Shown: positions 50,845 through 59,039 of the stretch, piece after piece
Layout of the letters: the number at the start of each line of letters is the position of its first letter
How positions within the stretch are numbered: the stretch's first letter is position 1
NCBI RefSeq assembly: GCF_002904335.1
Contig: NZ_PPHF01000180.1
Location: 1 to 64,000, forward strand
Direction: 5' to 3'
Source: Amycolatopsis sp. CA-126428
Lineage (GTDB): Bacteria > Actinomycetota > Actinomycetes > Mycobacteriales > Pseudonocardiaceae
Length of the DNA stretch: 64,000 nt
Notes under the pieces: generated by a model
Told to the model about the DNA's origin: nothing
The model's database searches: none
What the model saw: the letters and a program-made list of their open reading frames with translations, nothing else
Translations under genes and position numbers: made by a program

Positions 50845-50946
50845 TAGTGCGGTAAAGACCCCGGGCCGGGCGGTGCCGCGCAGCCGCCGCCCGGCCCGGC
50901 CTCCACCACGGCGGCCGCGGCCCGTCCCGCCGGGCCCGCCGCCGTG

Positions 50947-50981
50947 GTCCCGCCCGGACGCCTGAGGCGTCCGAGCGGGAC
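50947..50981 (+). terminator. Hairpin ending the cellulase operon
   Basis: GTCCCGCCCGGACGCCT (50947-50963) pairs with AGGCGTCCGAGCGGGAC (50965-50981), 16 of 17 pairs. About 100 nt after the GH6 stop. Confidence 0.75.
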
Positions 50982-50982
50982 A

Positions 50983-51021
50983 GCGGGATCCGGCCGGGGG
51001 TGACCCCGGGCCGGATCCCGC
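50983..51021. terminator. Second hairpin between convergent genes
   Basis: GCGGGATCCGGCC (50983-50995) and GGCCGGATCCCGC (51009-51021), stem extended by GGGG/CCCC. Two hairpins in a row insulate the cellulase operon from the convergent GNAT gene. Confidence 0.7.
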
Positions 51022-51041
51022 GGCGCGCACCTCCGGCGGTT

Positions 51042-51578
51042 TCAGCCGAGGTCCTTGCGGAAGCTCAGCCGGTCCAGGCCCGGCCCGTCGTGGTCGGGCT
51101 GGACCGGCACCCCATCGATGTCCTTCGGCCCTGGTTCGGTGACGAACCCCATCCGGGTGTGGAACGCGTGCGAACCCTTGTTTTCCGGCGACGTGATCGC
51201 CCGGACCACCGAGCGCCCGTGCGCGGCGCTGTCGGCGAAGAAGCGCTCGTACAGCGCCGCGCCGAGCCCGCGGCCGCGTTCGGCGGGCTCGACGCCGACG
51301 AAGTGGATGTAGCTCTCGGCCGGCCGCGACGGCGAGAGGAAGCCGATCAGGAACGCCACGATCCGGTCGTCCGCGGTGACCAGGAAGCTGCTGCCGGCGA
51401 AGTGCTGGAACATCAGCTTCGGCAGCAGCAGCGCGCGCTGGCGGGAGCCCGCCTCGCCGCCCAGGCCGCCCCACCAGCGGTCGAGGACGGCCAGCACCGG
51501 GAGGTGGTCGCCGGGCCCGGGGTGCCGGATCGCGTGGTGCCGCCAGGGGGCGGGCAGGGGAGTGACCATGCCCGGCAC
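51042..51578 (-). CDS. GNAT-family N-acetyltransferase
   Basis: 178 residues (ATG 51569 would shorten it by three). Motif A is IHFVGVEPAERGRGLGAALYERFF near 95-118; late motif ENKGSHAFHTRMGFVTEPG. N-terminal AIRHPGPGDHLPVLAVLDRWWGG is common to actinomycete GNATs of unknown substrate. Not clearly part of the cellulose system; it separates the cellulase operon from the second binding-protein gene. 39 nt beyond that gene's stop, so it may be co-transcribed with it. Confidence 0.8.
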   Translation of the reverse strand: MPGMVTPLPAPWRHHAIRHPGPGDHLPVLAVLDRWWGGLGGEAGSRQRALLLPKLMFQHFAGSSFLVTADDRIVAFLIGFLSPSRPAESYIHFVGVEPAERGRGLGAALYERFFADSAAHGRSVVRAITSPENKGSHAFHTRMGFVTEPGPKDIDGVPVQPDHDGPGLDRLSFRKDLG

Positions 51579-51617
51579 CTTGCCCGGTCCCGCCCGCGCC
51601 GACGAGCGGGTTTCCGG

Positions 51618-52889
51618 TCAGGGGACGAGCCGGTGCACCCCGATCAGCACCTGCTGCCAGACGGCGGCCGGATCGGCGCCCTGCTCGACCGACTTGAGCG
51701 CCGGCGCGATCACCGTCTCCTGGATCTTGCCGTCGCCCGGCCCCTTGTACTGCGGCTTCCCGACCTTGCGGGCCTGGGCGACGAAGACCTGGCCGCTCAG
51801 CGCCCCGCCGAAGTAGGCGTTCATCTCGCTGAGCAGGTCCGGGGAGGTGAAGGCGTCGACCTGGCTGGGGAAGTTCCCGCTCACCCGGAACGCGTGCAGC
51901 TGCTGCTCCGGCGCGGTCAGCCAGGCGGCGAGCGCGGCGGCTTCCTTCTGGTGCGGGCTCGAGGCCGGCACGGTGAGGTAGGAACCACCCCAGTTGCCGC
52001 CGCCGTCCGGGAAGGCGTCGGTGATCGCCCACTTGCCCGCGTTGCCGACCCCGGCCTGCTGTTCGATGATGCCGAGCATCCACGACGGACAGACCTTCGT
52101 CGCGAAGGCGCCGGTGCGCAGGCCGTTGTTGCCGTCGTCCTCGAAGGCGGTGAGCCCGGCCGACTGCCCTTGCTTCACCGCGGCGGTGACCTGGTTCCAG
52201 GCGTCCCTCAGCGCGGTGTTCGTCTCCAGCGTCGGATGGTTTTCGCGGTCGAGGTAGCCGACCGGGAGCTGGTTGACCTTGGCGTTGAAGATCTGCGCCG
52301 ACGAGTCGAACCACGGCTTGCCGTGCGAGCGCTGGACGTACTTCTCGCCGGCCTTGAAGAAGCTGTCCCAGGTCGCGAACATCGTCTTCACCGAGCCCGG
52401 GTCGGTGGGCAGGTTGGCCGCTTCGAGCAGGTCCTTGCGGTAGCACATGGCCAGCGGGCCGATGTCCGTGCCGTAGCCGACGAGCTTGCCGTCCTTGCTG
52501 CGGCCCGCCTCGTACTTCCACTCCAGCCACCGGCCGGGTTTCACGTCGGGCGGGCCGACCTGGGCCAGGTTGGCGAACTTGTCCGCGAACGCGAGCACGT
52601 CGGCGAGGTGGCCCTCCTCGACGGCCTGGATGTCGGCGAGCTCCTGGCCCTTCTGCAGCTTGTCCAGCAGGTCCTGGTGGTACGGTCCGCCCTGCTCGGT
52701 CCGGACCTGGCGGATGGTGAGGCCGGGGTGGGTGAACTCGTAACCGGGGATGAGGTCCTCGTAGCCGAACTGGCCGAACGTCGACACCGTGAGCGTGATC
52801 CGCTCCGGCGTGCCCGGTCCGCATCCCCCGATCAGGAAGAGCAGGACGACGACGGCGGCGAAAGCCGGTTGTCTTCGGATCTGCCTCAT
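51618..52889 (-). CDS. Second CebE-like solute-binding lipoprotein, no permeases
   Basis: 423 residues. Lipobox LIGGC (Cys near 23). Closely parallels CebE: FGQFGYEDLIPGYEFTHPGLTI, EQGGPYHQDLLDKLQKGQELADIQAVEEGH, YGTDIGPLAMCYRKDLLEA, GGGNWGGSYLTVPASSPH, KPQYKGPGDGKIQE. No permease or ATPase genes follow, so it probably feeds CebFG, perhaps with different oligomer preference. Promoter contains a CebR-type box; a divergent LacI regulator lies 197 nt away. Confidence 0.85.
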   Translation of the reverse strand: MRQIRRQPAFAAVVVLLFLIGGCGPGTPERITLTVSTFGQFGYEDLIPGYEFTHPGLTIRQVRTEQGGPYHQDLLDKLQKGQELADIQAVEEGHLADVLAFADKFANLAQVGPPDVKPGRWLEWKYEAGRSKDGKLVGYGTDIGPLAMCYRKDLLEAANLPTDPGSVKTMFATWDSFFKAGEKYVQRSHGKPWFDSSAQIFNAKVNQLPVGYLDRENHPTLETNTALRDAWNQVTAAVKQGQSAGLTAFEDDGNNGLRTGAFATKVCPSWMLGIIEQQAGVGNAGKWAITDAFPDGGGNWGGSYLTVPASSPHQKEAAALAAWLTAPEQQLHAFRVSGNFPSQVDAFTSPDLLSEMNAYFGGALSGQVFVAQARKVGKPQYKGPGDGKIQETVIAPALKSVEQGADPAAVWQQVLIGVHRLVP

Positions 52890-52934
52890 GCGCGCGCACT
52901 CCCCATCCGCGGCACGCTCCCGGCCCCCATTGGC

Positions 52935-52983
52935 TGGGAGCGCTCCCGGGGCGAGTCTTGTTTCCCGGTGCGGCGGGTGTCAA
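52935..52983 (-). promoter_or_regulatory. Promoter of the second binding-protein gene with CebR operator
   Basis: Minus strand TTGACA (52983-52978), about 17-18 nt, AAGACT-like -10, then CGGGAGCGCTCCCA (52948-52935). Same order as at cebE. The divergent LacI gene starts at 53087. Confidence 0.7.
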
Positions 52984-53086
52984 GGTGCGCGACAGCGGGT
53001 GTCCGCGCGGACACGGACCGCGGGCTCCGGCCCCGGCGGTTTCGAGGCTCGTGGAGCCCGGACTCGTGGTGTGAAGGAAGGCTGCG

Positions 53087-54037
53087 ATGAAGCGTCCGAC
53101 GATCACCGACATCGCGAAGGAGGCCGGCGTCTCCAAGGGCGCGGTCTCCTACGCCCTCAACGGCCGCCCGGGCGTCTCGGAGGCCACCCGGCGGCGGATC
53201 ACCGAGATCGCCCGGGAGCTCGGGTGGGCACCCAGCAGCACCGCCCGGGCGCTGTCCGGCGGCCGGTCCGGGGCGCTCGGCCTGGTGCTCGACCGGCCCC
53301 CGGAGGTGTTCGTCCCGGCCCTGCTCGACGGGTTCGAGGGCGAGCTGCTGGTGCAGGTCGCCGCCGGGCGCGACGCCGCGCTGGCCGTCTACCGCCGGTG
53401 GCGGGCCGAGCGGAAGGTCGACGGCGTGCTGCTCACCACGCCGGGCTGCGCGGCCGAGCTGGTGCGGATCGGCCTGCCGGCGGTCGTGCTCGGCGGCCCG
53501 GGCGGCGTGCCGGGGGTGCCTTCGGTGCTCGTGGACGACGTCACCGGGGCCGCCGAAGCGCTGGCGTACCTGGCGGCACTGGGGCACCGGCACGTGGTCC
53601 GCATCGCGGGTGCGGCGGTGTTCGCCGACCCCGCGGCGCGGCGGCGGGCGTTCACCACGGCGGCGACCGGCCTCCCGTACCCGGGCACCGTCCACCCCGA
53701 ACCGTCGGCCGACGCGGTCCGCCGGGTGCTGGCCGCGCGCCCGCGGCCCACGGCGCTGCTGTGCGACACCGACGACCTGGCGGTGGCCGCGCTCGCGGCC
53801 GCGCGCGAACTCGGCCTGGCGGTGCCGAAGGACCTCTCGGTGGTGTCGTGGGACGACACCCCGCTCTGCCGGCTGGTCCGCCCCGCGCTCACCGCGATCC
53901 GGCGGCCGCTGGCCGAACTCGGCGCGCTCGCGGCCTCCGTGCTGCACGACGTGCTGGCGGGGGAGCGCCCCGGCGACGTCTGCGCCTCCCGGCCGCGGCT
54001 GATCACCCGCGGCAGCACCGGCCCGGCGAATCCGTGA
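53087..54037 (+). CDS. LacI-family regulator, second copy in the island
   Basis: 316 residues; GAAGGAAGG before ATG. Helix-turn-helix TITDIAKEAGVSKGAVSYALNGRPGVSEAT, hinge helix APSSTARALSGGRSG. The ligand domain is short and diverged (ALGLVLDRPPEVFVPALLDGFEG), missing the residues that CebR uses around HVVDFDNEGG; it has VPSVLVDDVTGAAEALAYLA. Sugar ligand unknown. Divergent from the second CebE-like gene, which it may control together with or instead of CebR. Its stop codon lies inside a GTGAAGGCCACC hairpin. Confidence 0.82.
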   Translation: MKRPTITDIAKEAGVSKGAVSYALNGRPGVSEATRRRITEIARELGWAPSSTARALSGGRSGALGLVLDRPPEVFVPALLDGFEGELLVQVAAGRDAALAVYRRWRAERKVDGVLLTTPGCAAELVRIGLPAVVLGGPGGVPGVPSVLVDDVTGAAEALAYLAALGHRHVVRIAGAAVFADPAARRRAFTTAATGLPYPGTVHPEPSADAVRRVLAARPRPTALLCDTDDLAVAALAAARELGLAVPKDLSVVSWDDTPLCRLVRPALTAIRRPLAELGALAASVLHDVLAGERPGDVCASRPRLITRGSTGPANP

Positions 54038-54080
54038 AGGCCACCTCGGGGGACCCGGAGTCCCTCGAGGTGGCCGTCCC
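54031..54080. terminator. Degenerate GTGAAGGCCACC hairpin
   Basis: GGCCACCTCG (54039-54048) pairs with CGAGGTGGCC (54066-54075), inner GGGAC with GTCCC; outer arms are decayed. Includes the stop codon of the LacI gene and lies 22 nt from the convergent LPMO gene. Confidence 0.65.
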
Positions 54081-54101
54081 GGACTGTCCACTCAGGACGA
54101 T

Positions 54102-55226
54102 TCAGGTGCCCTGGCACGTCGGCGACGGTGCCGCGCTGCCTCCCGTGGTGTTGACGACCAGCCCGAAGGTGGTCGTGCCGTCGGCCGCGACGGTGCCGTT
54201 CCAGTTGGCGTTGCGGACCGTGACCGCCGAACCGGACTGGCTCAGCGTGCCGTTCCACACGCTGGCGACCGTCTGGCCCGCCGGCAGGGTCCACCCGGCC
54301 TGCCAGCTCGTGAACGCCCGCGTGCCGTGGTTCATCACCGTCACCGTGGCCTGGTAGCCGCCGCTCCAGGTGTTGGTGACCTCGAACATCGCCATGCACG
54401 AGCTCGCCGGAGTCGTCGGGGTGGTCGGGGTCGTCGGCGTGGTGGGCGTCGTCGGGGTGGTGGGTGTGGTCGGGGTGGTGGGGGTCGTCGGGGTCGTGGG
54501 TGTGGTCGTCGTGCCGGTGCCCGGGTCCTTCACACCGGTGACCTCGCCGTGCCCGCCGTCGAAGGTGACGTCCGAGCAGCCGTAGAAGGTCTCGGCGCTG
54601 TCCGAGCGCTTCCACACCGAGTAGATGATGTGCCGGCCCGACTTGTTCGACGGCAGCGCGCCGCTCCACTTGTACTGGCCGTCCACCGTGCCGACCTGGC
54701 CGGTCACCGGCGGGTGGTCCACCGTCAGGAACGGCTGGTCCTCCAGCGAGTCCCAGGTGAGCGGCTGGTTCGGGTTCCACCCGTCCTTGGTCACGTAGGT
54801 GTAGAACCAGCCCGGGTGGGCCGCCCACGCGTTGTAGGAGAAGTCGAACTGCGCACCGGCGGTGAGGTGGGTCAGCGGCCAGTTGCCGACCCCGTCGAAG
54901 CCCGCGTAGTTCGGGTTCCCGCCCGAGCACAGCTTCCCGTCGGGGATGAACCCGCGGGTGCGCCCGGCGCCGTCGGAGCGCAGCACGCCGAACCAGTTGT
55001 ACAGCGAATTGGCGCTGCTGACCGCCACCGCGGCCGCGCAGGCCGGGTTCTGGGGCTTGATCTCGCCCGTCGAGCTGAGCCCGTCCTGCCAGCACAGGAA
55101 GGTCCGGCTGCCCGGTTTCATCATGGCACCGTGCGCCTCGGCCGTCCCGGTGTTCAGCAGGATCGCGGTCAGGCTCGCCAGCAGCACGGTGACGGCGGCG
55201 AGGATGGTACTTCGTCTCCTGGTCAC
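54102..55226 (-). CDS. Secreted AA10 lytic polysaccharide monooxygenase with CBM2
   Basis: 374 residues from GTG 55226 (GAAGGGAC before it). Signal peptide 1-31 ends TAEA, so the mature chain begins with His32 (HGAMMKPGSRTFLCWQDGL), the copper-brace His. Second brace His in AWAAHPGWFYTYVTKDGW. AA10 domain to about 215, Thr-Pro linker coded by a repeat at 54409-54516, CBM2 about 275-374 (MAMFEVTNTWSGGYQATVTVMN). Oxidatively cuts crystalline cellulose (or chitin) with copper and O2/H2O2. A CebR-type box stands 36 nt upstream, pointing to cellulose. Confidence 0.92.
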   Translation of the reverse strand: MTRRRSTILAAVTVLLASLTAILLNTGTAEAHGAMMKPGSRTFLCWQDGLSSTGEIKPQNPACAAAVAVSSANSLYNWFGVLRSDGAGRTRGFIPDGKLCSGGNPNYAGFDGVGNWPLTHLTAGAQFDFSYNAWAAHPGWFYTYVTKDGWNPNQPLTWDSLEDQPFLTVDHPPVTGQVGTVDGQYKWSGALPSNKSGRHIIYSVWKRSDSAETFYGCSDVTFDGGHGEVTGVKDPGTGTTTTPTTPTTPTTPTTPTTPTTPTTPTTPTTPTTPASSCMAMFEVTNTWSGGYQATVTVMNHGTRAFTSWQAGWTLPAGQTVASVWNGTLSQSGSAVTVRNANWNGTVAADGTTTFGLVVNTTGGSAAPSPTCQGT

Positions 55227-55261
55227 GTCAGTCCCTTCATTGGGTTGCGTGCGTCGAAGAC

Positions 55262-55275
55262 TGGGAGCGCTTCCA
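55262..55275 (-). promoter_or_regulatory. CebR-type operator of the LPMO gene
   Basis: TGGGAGCGCTTCCA, one mismatch to the palindrome, 36 nt before GTG 55226. TATCCT about 6 nt upstream (minus strand) is the likely -10. Confidence 0.75.
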
Positions 55276-55394
55276 AGGTCAGGATACGCGGTGGGGGTCA
55301 CTTCCGGAACAGCCCGCGATGGCCGGGGCGGGGGCCTTGGCCTACGTTGGCGGGGGCTCCTCGAACGGGGCGCGCCGGTGGAGAAAGGCAGAGA

Positions 55395-56588
55395 GTGGAC
55401 AGTCCGTCTTCGGTTCCCGCCTGGGTGCGGGCCGAACCCGCCCGGCTGCTCGGTTTCGCCCGCGGCGCGGCGCACCCGGCCGGGGGGTTCGCCTGGCTCG
55501 ACGACGCCGGGCGGCCGGTGCTCGACCGGCCCGTCGAGACCTGGATCACCTGCCGGATGACGCACGTCTTCGCGCTCGAGTCGCTGCGGGGAGCGGACAC
55601 CGGCGAGCAGGTCGCCCACGGCGTCGCGGCGCTCACCGGCCCGTTGCGGGACGCCGGGCACGGCGGCTGGTACGCCTCGACGGCCTTGACCGAGAAGCGG
55701 GCCTACGAGCACGCGTTCGTCGTGCTGGCGGCCGCGAGCGCCACCGCGGCCGGTGCCGAAGGCGCGGAACGGCTGCTGGGCGAAGCCCTCGAAGTCGTCG
55801 AACGCCGGTTCTGGGAGCCGTCGGCCGGGCTCGTCGCCGACGTCTGGGACCGCGGCTGGACCCGCCTGGAGGACTACCGCGGTGCCAACGCCAACATGCA
55901 CACCGTGGAGGCCTTCCTGGCCGCCGCCGACGTCACCGGCGACCCGGTGTGGGCGGCGCGTGCGCTGTCCATTGTGGAGCGCCTGATCCACGGCGAAGCC
56001 CGCGCGCACGGCTGGCTGCTCCCGGAGCACTACGACCCGGACTGGCGCGTCCGGCTGGAGTTCAACCGCGCCGAACCGGCCCACCCGTTCCGCCCGTACG
56101 GGGCGACCATCGGGCACCTCTTCGAATGGGCGCGGCTGGCCGTCCACCTCGGACGGGCGCTCGGGGACGGCGCGCCGCCGTGGCTGGTGCCCGACGCCGC
56201 CGCGCTCTTCGAGGCGGCCGTCCGGTACGGCTGGGCCGTCGACGGGCGGCCGGGGTTCGTCTACACGACCGACTTCGCCGGGACGCCGGTGGTGCGCACC
56301 CGGCTGCACTGGGTGGTCACCGAGGCGATGGCCGCGGCGTGGACGCTGCACCAGGAAACCGGTGACCCGGCCTACCTCGACCGCTTCGGGGAATGGTGCG
56401 CGCACGCCGAAGCCTGCTTCGTCGACCGTGAACTCGGTTCGTGGCACCACGAACTCGACCCGGGCAACCGGCCCGCCGCGACGGTGTGGGCCGGCAAACC
56501 GGACGTCTACCACGCCTACCAGGCGACGGTGCTGCCGGATTTGCCGCCCGCGGCGTCGTTCGCCGGCGCGGTGATCACCCGCGGCTAG
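55395..56588 (+). CDS. AGE-family sugar epimerase/isomerase
   Basis: 397 residues from GTG 55395 (GGAGAAAGG ahead). (alpha/alpha)6 barrel of the N-acylglucosamine 2-epimerase family, closest in wording to mannose/YihS-type isomerases: TWITCRMTHVFALESLRG, EKRAYEHAFVVLAAAS, WTRLEDYRGANANMHTVEAFLAA, RPYGATIGHLFEWARL and the end KPDVYHAYQATVLP. Paired His residues act in ring-opening and proton transfer. Interconverts aldose and ketose (for example mannose and fructose). Divergent from the LPMO, followed at 50 nt by an aldo/keto reductase. Confidence 0.85.
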   Translation: MDSPSSVPAWVRAEPARLLGFARGAAHPAGGFAWLDDAGRPVLDRPVETWITCRMTHVFALESLRGADTGEQVAHGVAALTGPLRDAGHGGWYASTALTEKRAYEHAFVVLAAASATAAGAEGAERLLGEALEVVERRFWEPSAGLVADVWDRGWTRLEDYRGANANMHTVEAFLAAADVTGDPVWAARALSIVERLIHGEARAHGWLLPEHYDPDWRVRLEFNRAEPAHPFRPYGATIGHLFEWARLAVHLGRALGDGAPPWLVPDAAALFEAAVRYGWAVDGRPGFVYTTDFAGTPVVRTRLHWVVTEAMAAAWTLHQETGDPAYLDRFGEWCAHAEACFVDRELGSWHHELDPGNRPAATVWAGKPDVYHAYQATVLPDLPPAASFAGAVITRG

Positions 56589-56638
56589 ACTCGGGCGGAC
56601 TCACCACCGCTCGCCGCCCCCTTCCGAGAAGGAGCACC

Positions 56639-57634
56639 ATGTCGCCTTTCGCCGCGGCCGAAGACCGATACGCGGACATGCCTTACCGGCGGGCCGGGCG
56701 CAGCGGGCTGAAGCTGCCCGCCGTGTCGCTCGGCCTGTGGCACAACTTCGGCGACGACAAACCCCTCGACGTCCAGCGGGCCGTGCTGCGCCGGGCGTTC
56801 GACCTCGGGGTGACGCACTTCGACCTGGCCAACAACTACGGCCCGCCGCCCGGCTCGGCCGAGGCCAGCTTCGGGCGGCACTTCGCCGCCGACTTCCGCC
56901 CCTACCGCGACGAGATCCTGGTCTCGTCCAAGGCGGGCTACCTGATGTGGGACGGCCCCTACGGCGAGTGGGGCTCCCGCAAGAACCTCCTGGCGAGCCT
57001 CGACCAGAGCCTGGCCCGCACCGGGCTGGACCACTTCGACATCTTCTACTCGCACCGCCCGGACCCGGACACGCCGATCGAGGAGACGATGGGCGCGCTC
57101 GACACCGCCGTCCGGTCGGGGAAGGCGCTGTACGCGGGCATCTCGAACTACTCGCCGGAGCAGACCGAGGCCGCGCTCGCCGCGCTGGAGGAGCTGGGGA
57201 CGCCGCTGCTGATCCACCAGCCGCGGTACTCGATGCTGGACCGCTGGGTCGAAGACGGCCTGCTCGACACCCTCGACTCCCGCGGCGTCGGCTCGATCGC
57301 GTACTCGCCGCTGAGTCAGGGCCTGCTGACCGACCGCTACCTCGACGGCATCCCGGCCGACTCCCGCGCGGCCGGCGCCAGCCCGTTCCTCACCGGCGAC
57401 CGGCTGACCGAGGACACCCTGGCGACCATCCGCGCGCTGAACGAAGTCGCCGGGCAGCGCGGGCAGACGCTGGCCCAGCTGGCCATCGCCTGGGTCCTGC
57501 GCCGCGGCCGCGTGACTTCCGCGCTGATCGGCGCGAGCAGCGTCGCCCAGCTGGAGAACACCGTCGCGGCCACCGCGAACCTCGGGTTCACCGACGACGA
57601 GCTGGCCGGGATCGAGAAGGTCCTCGGCCGGTAG
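56639..57634 (+). CDS. Aldo/keto reductase, YghZ/Kv-beta-like
   Basis: 331 residues; AGAAGGAG before ATG. MPYRRAGRSGLKLPAVSLGLWHNFGD, THFDLANNYGPPPGSAEASFG (Asp, Tyr), LVSSKAGYLMWDGPYGEWGS (Lys) and FDIFYSHRPDPDTPIEE (His) match L-glyceraldehyde-3-phosphate reductase YghZ, NADPH-dependent. IGASSVAQLENTVAATANLGF is the cofactor clamp. Probably reduces a small sugar aldehyde, perhaps a product of the preceding isomerase pathway. No CebR-type box nearby. Confidence 0.87.
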   Translation: MSPFAAAEDRYADMPYRRAGRSGLKLPAVSLGLWHNFGDDKPLDVQRAVLRRAFDLGVTHFDLANNYGPPPGSAEASFGRHFAADFRPYRDEILVSSKAGYLMWDGPYGEWGSRKNLLASLDQSLARTGLDHFDIFYSHRPDPDTPIEETMGALDTAVRSGKALYAGISNYSPEQTEAALAALEELGTPLLIHQPRYSMLDRWVEDGLLDTLDSRGVGSIAYSPLSQGLLTDRYLDGIPADSRAAGASPFLTGDRLTEDTLATIRALNEVAGQRGQTLAQLAIAWVLRRGRVTSALIGASSVAQLENTVAATANLGFTDDELAGIEKVLGR

Positions 57635-57644
57635 CCGGGACGCC

Positions 57645-58829
57645 TCAGCAGCCGATCCGGGAAGTGCCGACGGCGACGTCGTCGAACCACAGCGTGTCGG
57701 CGTCGCCGGCGTAGCTCTCCCAGCCGAGCCGCAGGTCGGTCAGGGCCGGGTGCCAGGACTTGGCGAGCCACTGCTGGTCGATGTCGGGCGTCGGCACGCC
57801 GTCGACGACGAGGCCGGGCACCTCGGTGGAGTTCAGCCACGTCCGCAGCTGTCCCGCGCCCCCGTCGACCTCGAACTCGAAGCACGACCAGGTGCCGGTG
57901 GCCAGGGGGACGCTCTGGGCCACCCCGGCCGGGCTCTGCGCGGGCAGTGTCGCGTCGTCGGACTCGCGGTTCCACTGCAGCGCCCGGTTCTGCCCGCCGG
58001 CGCGCAGGTCGCGGCCGCTGTCGGCGGTGTCGCGCATCGCCATGAAGGCGACGTGCCCGGTGGGCAGCGCCGTCGTGTGCCGGACCCAGAACCGGCCGAA
58101 GAGGTGGCCCGAGCCGACGCCGGTGAGGCTGGTGCCGAGGAAGGCGTGGTTGCAGTAGCCGCCCTGGCCGGCGACCTTGACCGAGCGGCCGCCCGAGTGC
58201 GCGACCGAGGTGTCGACGGCGACCGTGCCGGTGCCGGTGCAGTTGGCCGCGCCGACGGTCCACCGGCCGCCCGGGGTGCTGCCGGTCTGCTGCTCGAAGT
58301 CGTCGCAGATCGCGGCGCTCGCGCAGCCGGCGGGCGGCGGCCCGGACGTCGTCGTGGTCGGGGTGGTGGGCGTCGTCGGTGTCGTCGGTGTCGTGGGGGT
58401 GGTCGGCGTGGTCGAGGTCGGGGGCGCGGGGTCGCCGCAGGAGACGCCGTTGAGCGCGAAGTCCGTGGGCGTGTCGTTCGTCCCGCTGTAGGTGCCCTGG
58501 AGGCCGAAGGAAACCGAGCCGCCGGCGGGCAGTGCGCCGTTGTAGGACAGGCTCTGCGCGGTGACCGCGGTCCCGCTCTGGCGGACGGTGGCGTTCCACG
58601 CGGACGTGACGGACTGGTTCCCGGCGTAGTGCCAGGTGAGCGTCCAGGAGGAGACCGCGGTGGCGCCGTTGGTCACCGTGAGGTCGGCGGTGTACCCGGA
58701 CTGCCACTGGTTGACGCGGTAGGCGACCGAGCACGCGGGTGCGGCGGCGGCCGGACCGGCCACGACGATCGCGGTGGTGCCCGCCGCGGCGAGGCAGAGC
58801 GCGGCCAGTGCGCCGGCGGTCCTGTTCAT
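57645..58829 (-). CDS. Secreted CBM2 protein with Cip1-like domain
   Basis: 394 residues from ATG 58829. Signal peptide about 1-31, CBM2 32-135 (CSVAYRVNQWQSGYTADLTV), Thr-Pro linker coded by repeats near 58346-58420, then a 225-residue domain: ICDDFEQQTGSTPGGRW, DTSVAHSGGRSVKVAGQGGYC, LRAGGQNRALQWNRESDDAT, FEFEVDGGAGQLRTWLNS, WESYAGDADTLWFDDVAVGT and SRIGC at the end. From memory this closely follows Trichoderma reesei Cip1, a cellulase-co-induced protein with a polysaccharide-lyase-like fold. Biochemical activity unsettled; probably aids biomass breakdown. Under a CebR-type box. Confidence 0.85.
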   Translation of the reverse strand: MNRTAGALAALCLAAAGTTAIVVAGPAAAAPACSVAYRVNQWQSGYTADLTVTNGATAVSSWTLTWHYAGNQSVTSAWNATVRQSGTAVTAQSLSYNGALPAGGSVSFGLQGTYSGTNDTPTDFALNGVSCGDPAPPTSTTPTTPTTPTTPTTPTTPTTTTSGPPPAGCASAAICDDFEQQTGSTPGGRWTVGAANCTGTGTVAVDTSVAHSGGRSVKVAGQGGYCNHAFLGTSLTGVGSGHLFGRFWVRHTTALPTGHVAFMAMRDTADSGRDLRAGGQNRALQWNRESDDATLPAQSPAGVAQSVPLATGTWSCFEFEVDGGAGQLRTWLNSTEVPGLVVDGVPTPDIDQQWLAKSWHPALTDLRLGWESYAGDADTLWFDDVAVGTSRIGC

Positions 58830-58922
58830 GGGGTGGCTCCTCCTCCGGACGCGGACAGGGGCGCCGTGGCCTGCACCACGACGCCCCTGGGGGGTGGCCG
58901 CGTTCTGGCGAGGCGACCTGGC

Positions 58923-58975
58923 ATGGGAGCGCTTCCAGCCGCCGGAAAGGTAACCCCGGTGTGTCGCGCTTGTAA
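58923..58975 (-). promoter_or_regulatory. Promoter of the Cip1-like gene with CebR operator
   Basis: Minus strand TTTACA (58975-58970) - 17 nt - TTACCT (58952-58947), 10 nt, then TGGAAGCGCTCCCA (58936-58923), the same box variant and layout as at the GH48 operon. Confidence 0.75.
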
Positions 58976-59039
58976 AGAGGGACCCGGACGCGGGCCCATC
59001 CGGTGGTCCGTTTTCCGCAGCCGGTGCGCCCGGCCTCGC

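Noticed and set aside
54601..54614. CebR-like box TCCGAGCGCTTCCA
   Set aside because: It lies within the LPMO coding region, two outer bases are wrong, and no promoter adjoins it.
49443..58420. Frames with repeated GVVGVVGVV opposite the cellulase, LPMO and Cip1 linkers
   Set aside because: They are the reverse reading of Thr-Pro linker repeats, not proteins.
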